Shown here: piece by piece, positions 1 through 4,943 of the stretch
Numbering within the stretch: position 1 is the stretch's first letter
How the letters are laid out: each line of letters begins with the position of its first letter
Assembly (NCBI GenBank): GCA_947628385.1
Contig: CANQZS010000127.1
Span: 1 to 5,423 of the forward strand
From: an uncultured Clostridia bacterium
GTDB taxonomy: Bacteria; Bacillota; Clostridia; Oscillospirales; Ruminococcaceae
DNA: 5,423 nucleotides
Direction: 5' to 3'
Translations under genes and position numbers: made by a program
Notes under the pieces: generated by a model
What the model saw: only the letters and a program-made list of their open reading frames with translations
Told to the model about the DNA's origin: nothing
Databases searched by the model: none

Positions 1-2
1 CT

Positions 3-416
3 TCGGAATTTGAGGTGGACGAAAGCGATCTTTCCGGCACTCATGCTGCCGAAATGCTGGGACGCGATCCGGACACGGTTTTCAAGACTCTTGTGCTTAA
101 AGGGGACAAGACGGGGTATTTTGTTTGCTGTATTCCCGTAAACAAAGAGCTTGACCTTAAAAAGGCGGCAAAAGCGTCCGGAAATAAAAAATGCGAAATG
201 CTCCATGTAAAGGATCTTCTCGGAGTTACGGGATATATCCGAGGAGGGTGTTCTCCTGTGGGAATGAAAAAGAAATTCCCTACGTATATAGATATTTCCG
301 CTGAAAAAGCGGAGGAATTCTCCGTAAGCGCAGGAGTAAGGGGAAAACAGATGATAACAGATCCGCAGAAGCTTTGCGCATATCTTAATGCGGAATTCAA
401 GGAATTGACTGTCTGA
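3..416 (+). CDS. ybaK: YbaK/EbsC-family Cys-tRNA(Pro) deacylase, 5' end missing
   Basis: This is the 3' part of a gene for a YbaK-type aminoacyl-tRNA editing protein. The family hydrolyses Cys-tRNA(Pro), made when prolyl-tRNA synthetase mischarges cysteine, and acts in the cytoplasm. The frame is open to the left edge. A GTG at 15 lies inside the conserved stretch FEVDESDLSGTHAAEMLG, so it is not the start; roughly 20 N-terminal residues are probably outside the window, judged from a usual length near 155-160. Visible hallmarks are FKTLV (its Lys, codon 84-86, matches the essential lysine of the family), the GGCSPVGMKKK loop near 243-275, and a C-terminal block ending in a helix. The stop is TGA at 414-416. 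The adenosylhomocysteinase gene follows within 5-14 bases, so the two are probably co-transcribed. Substrate specificity within the family (YbaK, ProX, YeaK) is inferred, not proven. Confidence 0.88.
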   Translation, partial: SEFEVDESDLSGTHAAEMLGRDPDTVFKTLVLKGDKTGYFVCCIPVNKELDLKKAAKASGNKKCEMLHVKDLLGVTGYIRGGCSPVGMKKKFPTYIDISAEKAEEFSVSAGVRGKQMITDPQKLCAYLNAEFKELTV

Positions 417-421
417 AAGGA
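416..421 (+). promoter_or_regulatory. Ribosome binding site favouring the TTG start of ahcY
   Basis: AAAGGA overlaps the last base of the ybaK stop codon. It has zero spacing to ATG 422 but nine bases to TTG 431, which is a workable spacing. No other purine-rich site lies at a suitable distance from ATG 422; the next AAGGA upstream is far too distant. The site therefore supports TTG 431 as the initiation codon. Confidence 0.6.
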
Positions 422-430
422 ATGATAAAT

Positions 431-1681
431 TTGAAAAGTGAGATAAGAAACGCCGATCTTTGGGAAAGCGGTGAAACCAAAATTCAATGGGTAAAGGGAA
501 ATATGCCGCTTTTGCGGGGCATTGAAGAGGAATTTGCCAAGGAAAAGCCCTTTAAAGGCATAAAAATTGCGCTTTCGGTGCATCTTGAAGCAAAGACCGC
601 ATATCTTTGCCGTGTTCTTGCGGCAGGCGGCGCGGAAATGTACATTACCGGAAGCAATCCGCTTTCAACTCAGGACGATGTTGCGGCGGCTCTTGTTCAC
701 GGAGGACTGAATGTTTTTGCTTGGTACAATGCAACTGCGGAGGAATATCACCGTCATACTGCCGCAGTCATAGAAGCAGGTCCGAACATAATAATAGACG
801 ACGGCGGCGACCTTGTAAATCTTATCCATAATGAATATCCGGAAAAAATTGCGGACGTTATTGGCGGCTGTGAGGAAACTACTACGGGAATTATCCGGCT
901 TATTGCAATGGCAAAGGAAAACAAGCTGAAATTCCCGATGGTTCTGGTGAATAATGCCGACTGCAAGCACCTTTTCGATAATCGTTACGGAACGGGACAA
1001 TCCGTCTGGGACGGCATAAACCGTACCACGAATCTTATAGTTGCGGGGAAAAATGTTGTAGTTGCGGGCTATGGCTGGTGCGGAAAGGGCGTTGCAATGC
1101 GTGCCAAAGGACTTGGCGCGGAGGTCATCGTTACGGAAATTGACCCCATAAAAGCTATGGAAGCGGTAATGGACGGCTTCAAGGTAATGAAAATGACCGA
1201 AGCGGCGAAAATAGGAGACTTCTTTATCACCGTAACAGGCTGCCGCGACGTTATCACAGAGGAAAGCTTCCGCGTTATGAAAGACGGAGCAATTTGCTGC
1301 AATGCGGGGCATTTTGACGTTGAAGTTGATGTTGCAACACTTAAAAGAATTGCCGCCGAAACAAAGGTTGCCCGTCATAACATTCAGGGCTATCGTCTGG
1401 ACAATGGCAAGTGGATATATGTTATCGCCGAGGGACGTCTTGTAAATCTTGCGGCGGGAGACGGTCATCCTGCGGAGATAATGGATATGAGCTTTGCTAT
1501 ACAGGCTCTTTCCGCTTTGCATCTTGTTAAAAACAAGAACTCTCTTACCGAAAAGATAATTGACGTTCCCAAATACATTGACCGAGAGGTAGCGGAAAGA
1601 AAGATCCGTTACTGGGGCATGGAGATCGACAAGCTCACCGATGTTCAGGAGAAATATCTTAACAGCTGGCAGGCGGAATAA
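431..1681 (+). CDS. ahcY: Adenosylhomocysteinase (S-adenosyl-L-homocysteine hydrolase)
   Basis: Cytoplasmic NAD-dependent enzyme that reversibly splits S-adenosylhomocysteine into adenosine and homocysteine, relieving product inhibition of methyltransferases. Numbering from the longest frame (ATG 422, 419 residues), the substrate residues are all present: His54 in SVHLEAKTAYL, the DDGGD run at 126-130, EETTTG at 151-156, Lys182 and Asp186-Asn187 in CKHLFDNRYGTG, His297 in NAGHFDVEVD and His349 in GDGHPAEIM. The NAD-binding Rossmann loop is GYGWCGKG at 216-223, followed by Glu239 in TEIDPI. GYGWCGKG, YGTGQS and the tail KYLNSWQAE, without the eukaryotic-type KPDHYRY ending, mark the shorter archaeal/Thermotoga-like branch. 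I place the start at TTG 431, because AAAGGA (416-421) lies nine bases before it but directly abuts ATG 422, leaving no room for ribosome spacing; the product would begin (M)KSEIRNADL and be 416 residues. Function is secure; the start is inferred. Confidence 0.95.
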   Translation: MKSEIRNADLWESGETKIQWVKGNMPLLRGIEEEFAKEKPFKGIKIALSVHLEAKTAYLCRVLAAGGAEMYITGSNPLSTQDDVAAALVHGGLNVFAWYNATAEEYHRHTAAVIEAGPNIIIDDGGDLVNLIHNEYPEKIADVIGGCEETTTGIIRLIAMAKENKLKFPMVLVNNADCKHLFDNRYGTGQSVWDGINRTTNLIVAGKNVVVAGYGWCGKGVAMRAKGLGAEVIVTEIDPIKAMEAVMDGFKVMKMTEAAKIGDFFITVTGCRDVITEESFRVMKDGAICCNAGHFDVEVDVATLKRIAAETKVARHNIQGYRLDNGKWIYVIAEGRLVNLAAGDGHPAEIMDMSFAIQALSALHLVKNKNSLTEKIIDVPKYIDREVAERKIRYWGMEIDKLTDVQEKYLNSWQAE

Positions 1682-1690
1682 TATTGTATT

Positions 1691-1726
1691 AAAAAATGCG
1701 GAGCGTTTTCACGTTCCGCATTTTAT
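1691..1726. terminator. Bidirectional intrinsic terminator between convergent genes
   Basis: A 13-base inverted repeat (1693-1705 AAAATGCGGAGCG and 1712-1724 CGTTCCGCATTTT) encloses a 6-base loop, with a single G-U wobble position. It lies between the stop codons of the converging adenosylhomocysteinase gene (1681) and pduL (1742). The plus-strand transcript ends in four Us after the stem; the minus-strand transcript has six Us, so it should be the stronger terminator for pduL. Seen directly as a hairpin; termination is inferred. Confidence 0.85.
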
Positions 1727-1741
1727 GTATGCAAAGATAAA

Positions 1742-2320
1742 TTACATTCTGTAAATTTCACCCATAAGAGAGGGAGTTGCCGAAATAGCGTTTGCCTCGT
1801 CTGTGTCAATGTGCATAGCACGTGCAAATTTTTCCGAAACACGGCATACTACATCGCCGAGTATAGCCTTTCTTCCGTCGGTATCGACCTTGACATATAC
1901 AACGTCCTTATCCTTAACGCCAAGCTCCTCTGCGTCTGCGGGAGTAAGGTGGATATGTCTCTTTGCGATAATAACGCCTTCTTTTATTTCGATCTCGCCG
2001 CAAGGACCAACTATCTTGCAGCCTGCCGAACCTGCCAGATCTCCGCTTTCACGGATAGGAGCGGTGATCCCGATAGAACGCGCGTCCGTTGCGGAAAGCT
2101 CTACCTGAGTGGCGGGACGAACAGGTCCGAGGATAGAAACGTTTGCGAGAGATTTCTTAGGACCTACGACTTCAACACGTTCCTCACAAGCGAACTGACC
2201 CGGCTGGGAAAGATCCTTTTTCTTTGTAAGGGCAGCGCCCTTGCCGAACAGAGTTTCAAGATCTTCCTGTGTAACATGAACGTGACGTGCAGATGTTTCA
2301 ACTATGAACTGCTGTGACAT
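1742..2320 (-). CDS. pduL: PduL-type phosphate acyltransferase (phosphotransacylase)
   Basis: Member of the PduL family, which transfers acyl groups between coenzyme A and phosphate (propanoyl-CoA or acetyl-CoA to acyl-phosphate) and is unrelated in fold to Pta. The 192-residue protein shows the duplicated beta-barrel pattern with a histidine motif at the head of each half: SARHVHVT (His13, His15) and AKRHIHLT (His122, His124), plus His170 in AMHIDTDEANA. These are the expected metal ligands. LGPVRPATQVELS (64-76) carries the conserved Arg region. The N-terminus begins only about ten residues before the first motif, so it lacks the amphipathic targeting extension of microcompartment PduL; with no shell gene nearby, I infer a soluble housekeeping Pta substitute. 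AGGAAGG (2329-2335) sits eight bases before ATG 2320. It has its own promoter, and no acetate kinase gene is in the window. Acyl-chain preference cannot be read from the sequence. Confidence 0.92.
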   Translation of the reverse strand: MSQQFIVETSARHVHVTQEDLETLFGKGAALTKKKDLSQPGQFACEERVEVVGPKKSLANVSILGPVRPATQVELSATDARSIGITAPIRESGDLAGSAGCKIVGPCGEIEIKEGVIIAKRHIHLTPADAEELGVKDKDVVYVKVDTDGRKAILGDVVCRVSEKFARAMHIDTDEANAISATPSLMGEIYRM

Positions 2321-2328
2321 ATTAATGA

Positions 2329-2336
2329 CCTTCCTT
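2329..2336 (-). promoter_or_regulatory. Strong ribosome binding site of pduL
   Basis: Minus-strand AAGGAAGG lies eight bases upstream of ATG 2320. It fixes the start codon, and the encoded protein begins just before the first conserved His motif, as expected for a PduL without a targeting extension. Confidence 0.75.
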
Positions 2337-2369
2337 ATTTCAGAATTGCGGAAAAAATCCTACAATATA

Positions 2370-2398
2370 AGTATACCGACATCTGACAGAAAAGTCAA
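2370..2398 (-). promoter_or_regulatory. Sigma-A (sigma-70 type) promoter for pduL
   Basis: On the minus strand, TTGACT (2398-2393) is separated by exactly 17 bases from TATACT (2375-2370). Each hexamer differs from consensus at one position and the spacing is optimal. Transcription would start near 2363, giving a leader of roughly 43 bases before the pduL ATG at 2320, with the ribosome binding site inside it. I saw no convincing operator or leader structure. Confidence 0.85.
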
Positions 2399-2416
2399 GA
2401 GATAAAGGAAAAATTA

Positions 2417-2809
2417 TCATTTTTTTGTTTTTTCAATGGCTTCATTTTCCTTTTTCAGCTCGGAAAGAAGTCTGTCAAGGCTCATGTTCTGGTTATATGC
2501 AGTCACAACTGCTTTAAGCGGAATGTCAAGTCCTGCGCTTCGCATATTTTTAAGCAGAACGTCAAGGCGCTTGCTTGAAATTCCGGAAAATATAACACAT
2601 TCCTCATCTGCGGAAATATTTGTGCCGTTTGAGGAAAAACCTGTGTATCCCGCAAGGAAGCCGATAGTTTCTCCGGCTTTGTCGGCGGGAATTATGGCGT
2701 GCTTCATTCCGGAATCGGAAACGGCGTTTTCTAAAAGTGTAAGACGTTCTCCCGAAATATTGTAGGAAAGCACCGTTTCGGGAAGTGTGGGGATAATTCT
2801 TGCTTTCAT
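2417..2809 (-). CDS. Probable DUF3783-domain protein of unknown function
   Basis: A 130-residue, soluble-looking protein with no signal peptide or membrane segment. The C-terminal half resembles DUF3783: ECVIFSGISSKRLDVLLKNMRSAGLDIPLKAVVTAYNQNMSLDRLLSELKKENEAIEK (about residues 69-126). That is a strand, a helix, the conserved LKAVVT strand, then an acidic/basic helix. The family has no established biochemical role that I know of. The N-terminal half (MKARIIPTLPETVLSYNISGERLTLLENAV) is a short strand/helix pattern that I do not recognise. AAAGGA (2816-2821 on the minus strand) is six bases before ATG 2809. The nspC stop is only 15 bases upstream, so the two are probably translated from one mRNA. 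The tail is lysine-rich (EKTKK). The assignment rests on recalled family pattern, so it is moderately sure; the reading frame being a real gene is near certain. Confidence 0.72.
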   Translation of the reverse strand: MKARIIPTLPETVLSYNISGERLTLLENAVSDSGMKHAIIPADKAGETIGFLAGYTGFSSNGTNISADEECVIFSGISSKRLDVLLKNMRSAGLDIPLKAVVTAYNQNMSLDRLLSELKKENEAIEKTKK

Positions 2810-2824
2810 AAATGATCCTTTCAG

Positions 2825-3964
2825 TTAAAGTCTGCTTTTAAAATCCTCGTAGCCAAAGCTTTTTACAATAACATTTTCTCCGCTTTGCTTGTGGAGTATT
2901 ATCGCAGGCAGCGGCATACCGTTGAACGTATTATTCTTGACCATTGAATATATAGCCATATCGCAGAAAACAAGTCTGTCACCGACTTTTAACGGCTCAT
3001 CAAAAGAATAATCCCCGATAATATCTCCTGCCAGACAGGTGGGACCTCCCAGACGGTAGGTGAATTTCTTTTTGTTTGGCTGTCCCGAACCGATTATCAT
3101 GGGACGGTATGGCATTTCCAGAACATCGGGCATATGACAAGCAGCGGAAGTGTCCATAATTGCAATATCCATGCCGTTTTTCATGATGTCCAGCACTTCC
3201 GAAACAAGAAATCCCGCGTTTAATGCAACGGCTTCTCCGGGCTCGATGTAAATTTGCAGATCATATTTTTCTTTCATATGCAGAACAAGTTTCACAAGCT
3301 TTTCAACGTCATAATTTTCTTTTGTAATATGATGTCCGCCGCCAAAATTAAGCCATTTAAGATCGTAAAGATATTTACCGAATTTTTTTTCAACCACTGC
3401 AAGAGTACGTTCAAGAGTGTCCGCACCCTGTTCGCACATAGTATGGAAATGCAGTCCGCTTATTCCGTCGGGAAGTTTTTCGGGTAAATTTTCAAGCGTA
3501 GTTCCCAGACGGGAATTTTTAAAACAGGGGTTGTAAATATCCGTTTCAATTTCGGAATATTCCGGATTGATCCTTATGCCGACTTCAATATTTTTTTTGC
3601 AATTTTTAATTTGCGGATAAAATTTTTCATACTGTGAAATGCTGTTGAAAACAACATGATCCGCATATTTTATAATTTCGTGAAATTCCTTTTCACTGTA
3701 AGCGGGGGAATAAACATGAGTTTCTCCGTCCGGCATTTCCTCCTTTCCCAGACGAGCTTCAAAAAGTCCGCTGGCGGTAGTTCCCGCAAGATATTTTCCT
3801 ATCAGCGGATAAACGCTGTACATGGAAAACGCTTTTTGCGCAAGGAGGATCTTACAGCCTGTTTTATCTTGGACATTTTTAAGAATTTCAAGATTTTTAA
3901 TAAGCAAATTTTCGTCCGTGATATAACATGGAGTTGGAAGTTTTTCAATATCAAAATTCAGCAT
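2825..3964 (-). CDS. nspC: Carboxynorspermidine/carboxyspermidine decarboxylase
   Basis: PLP-dependent decarboxylase of the alanine-racemase-like (fold III) group. It converts carboxyspermidine or carboxynorspermidine to spermidine or norspermidine, the last step of the polyamine route that uses aspartate semialdehyde rather than decarboxylated AdoMet. The 379 residues match the family's usual length. Key features are PTPCYITDE at 10-18, Lys44 in LLAQKAFSMYS (the PLP Schiff-base lysine), HFHTMCE at 172-178, the glycine loop FGGGHH at 207-212, EPGEA at 241-245 (phosphate binding), GGPTCLAGD at 306-314 with Cys310 and Asp314 (the active-site residues contributed by the second subunit), and MAIYSMVKNNTFNG at 336-349 with Tyr339. 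ATG 3964 gives the expected N-terminus, but the nearest Shine-Dalgarno-like AAAGGA is 15 bases away, inside the preceding gene, so translational coupling is likely. The gene for the partner dehydrogenase is not in the window. Confidence 0.95.
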   Translation of the reverse strand: MLNFDIEKLPTPCYITDENLLIKNLEILKNVQDKTGCKILLAQKAFSMYSVYPLIGKYLAGTTASGLFEARLGKEEMPDGETHVYSPAYSEKEFHEIIKYADHVVFNSISQYEKFYPQIKNCKKNIEVGIRINPEYSEIETDIYNPCFKNSRLGTTLENLPEKLPDGISGLHFHTMCEQGADTLERTLAVVEKKFGKYLYDLKWLNFGGGHHITKENYDVEKLVKLVLHMKEKYDLQIYIEPGEAVALNAGFLVSEVLDIMKNGMDIAIMDTSAACHMPDVLEMPYRPMIIGSGQPNKKKFTYRLGGPTCLAGDIIGDYSFDEPLKVGDRLVFCDMAIYSMVKNNTFNGMPLPAIILHKQSGENVIVKSFGYEDFKSRL

Positions 3965-3973
3965 TTTAATTTT

Positions 3974-4162
3974 TCAATTTCCTTTCGGTTTTTTATCCAC
4001 AATTTCAATATTTTCAAGCTGACCGACAAGATTTGCTTTTACGGAATCACGGTATTCCTGACGGAGCGCGGCTTGCTCCGTTTTTTCAGATTCCGTAAGT
4101 CCCGCCGCTGTCCGCGATTTCCGCGCAAGCTCGTTGATACGGTTTATTTTTTCGGGAGTCAT
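3974..4162 (-). CDS. DUF896 (UPF0291/YnzC-like) small protein
   Basis: A 62-residue charged helical protein, MTPEKINRINELARKSRTAAGLTESEKTEQAALRQEYRDSVKANLVGQLENIEIVDKK, shown here only by its motifs: MTPEKIxRINELARK at the start, GLTxSEKxEQAALRxEY in the middle and NLxxQLxNIEIVD at the end. This is the DUF896 signature, represented by Bacillus subtilis YnzC, a two-helix hairpin protein whose molecular role is not established. I start it at ATG 4162 rather than at an in-frame ATG at 4186: GGAGGA (4171-4176) is eight bases before 4162, and the eight extra residues MNNWRNKK are not family-like and would overlap the permease. Its TGA stop is in the same frame as, and nine bases before, the nspC start. 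In B. subtilis ynzC follows the SOS genes yneA-yneB; here I saw no LexA box and the neighbours differ, so an SOS link is not supported. Confidence 0.88.
   Translation of the reverse strand: MTPEKINRINELARKSRTAAGLTESEKTEQAALRQEYRDSVKANLVGQLENIEIVDKKPKGN
4061..4086 (+). terminator. Terminator-like hairpin antisense to the DUF896 gene
   Basis: Plus-strand ACGGAGC (4061-4067) and GCTCCGT (4075-4081) form a perfect 7-base stem around a 7-base loop, followed directly by a run of T ending at 4086. The form is that of an intrinsic terminator for plus-strand transcription, but it lies within the coding sequence for the conserved EKTEQAALR segment, so it may be only a coding coincidence. On the minus strand no T-run follows, so it would not stop the operon's own transcript. 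Confidence 0.3.
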
Positions 4163-4170
4163 TTTTTTAT

Positions 4171-4176
4171 TCCTCC
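4171..4176 (-). promoter_or_regulatory. Ribosome binding site deciding the DUF896 start
   Basis: Minus-strand GGAGGA, eight bases upstream of ATG 4162 and two bases after the permease stop codon (4179-4181). For the alternative ATG at 4186 it would lie downstream inside the coding region, so it selects 4162. Confidence 0.85.
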
Positions 4177-4178
4177 AA

Positions 4179-4943
4179 TTATTCAAGATTTAATTTTTTG
4201 GCAAAAATTCTTTCCGCGGCAATAAGATAAATTACCGAAAGTACAATAGAAAGCAATGTATTGCTGTTTGTTATTTCCGTTGAGGTCATATCAACATTTA
4301 TAGAAACGAGATATGCAGTCATAAGCACACTTGATATGATACGTTCCGCAAAATTTATCGCCAGAAACATTACTACCGACATGGCAAGTTTGTTTTTGCT
4401 GAAAAGATTGCCCAGCGCAAAGCTGAAATAAATATGCGCCAGATAACTGAACGGGGCAAGCAGAACGGAAATTAATGATGATATTATGAGTTGGTTGAGA
4501 TAATAGTTTTCTTCAGAGAATCCGTCGATGAAGCCTTTGTAAAAATCTGTCATCCATGTAATATTTCCGTGTATGATCGTAACATAAACTGCGGAAATTA
4601 TAAGTAAGAATAAAAACCATATATATGCGGTAATAAGCTTTGAAGCAATAAGCTGCCATGTATGAACGGGGAGAGTGTGCATTAAATATCCCTCGTCCTT
4701 TAAAAAGCTTTTATAGAATCTTATTGTTGAAAGAACTATTAATAATATCGAAGCCGCAAAAATAATAAATACCGATGAAATTGCAAAAACAGCCGAAATA
4801 AAGTTTGAATATCCGTACACGTCAGACGGTGCAGTTCTTTCAGATATAAGTGCAAGGACTGCAAGAGCAACTATGGCAATTCCCATGATCCCGTATTTTT
4901 TATAATCTGCAAGAAATTCATATTTAATAAGTTTTCTTAACAC
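4179..4943 (-). CDS. ABC-2-type transporter permease subunit
   Basis: Integral membrane subunit of an ABC exporter-type system, 254 residues. Hydrophobic segments suggest six transmembrane helices, at about 18-34, 47-72, 102-124, 150-177, 186-212 and 228-244, with a cytoplasmic basic N-terminus (MLRKLIKYEFLADYKKYG). The segment RFYKSFLKDEGYLMHTLPVHTWQLIASKLI (75-104), between the second and third helices, is the conserved cytoplasmic loop of Firmicutes ABC-2 permeases. It starts at GTG 4943, overlapping the ATPase stop by seven bases, with AGGGAGG seven bases upstream inside the ATPase gene, so the two subunits are translationally coupled. Substrate is unknown. Relatives are often GntR-regulated or respond to cell-envelope stress, but no regulator is visible here, so this is only a possibility. 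Confidence 0.88.
   Translation of the reverse strand: MLRKLIKYEFLADYKKYGIMGIAIVALAVLALISERTAPSDVYGYSNFISAVFAISSVFIIFAASILLIVLSTIRFYKSFLKDEGYLMHTLPVHTWQLIASKLITAYIWFLFLLIISAVYVTIIHGNITWMTDFYKGFIDGFSEENYYLNQLIISSLISVLLAPFSYLAHIYFSFALGNLFSKNKLAMSVVMFLAINFAERIISSVLMTAYLVSINVDMTSTEITNSNTLLSIVLSVIYLIAAERIFAKKLNLE

Noticed and set aside
380..431. S-adenosylhomocysteine-type riboswitch before ahcY
   Set aside because: The gene starts within 5-14 bases of the ybaK stop, so there is no leader to hold one; any leader would be upstream of the window.
41..583. Open frame on the minus strand opposite ybaK and the start of ahcY
   Set aside because: Low-complexity Phe/Ser-rich translation with no family resemblance; the plus strand codes for two recognised proteins here.
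665..1522. Long open frame on the minus strand across the adenosylhomocysteinase gene
   Set aside because: It has no recognisable domain, is rich in Cys/His/Tyr/Arg residues typical of antisense translation, and lies fully opposite a clear enzyme gene.
1811..2317. Open frame on the plus strand opposite pduL
   Set aside because: Exact antisense of a well-supported PduL gene that has its own promoter and ribosome binding site; the translation resembles no known protein.
2409..2424. Small A/T-only inverted repeat (AAAAAT-TATC-ATTTTT) at the end of the DUF3783 gene
   Set aside because: Six A/T pairs with no GC core cannot be supported as an intrinsic terminator; it reflects lysine codons and an AT-rich spacer.
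4144..4200. Possible SOS (LexA) control of the DUF896 gene, as for B. subtilis ynzC
   Set aside because: I found no CGAAC-N4-GTTCG-like box nearby, and the gene is embedded directly behind a permease rather than yneA/yneB.
3656..4225. Open frame on the plus strand opposite nspC and DUF896
   Set aside because: Phe/Lys-rich shadow of AT-rich coding sequence, no ribosome binding site of note and no domain.
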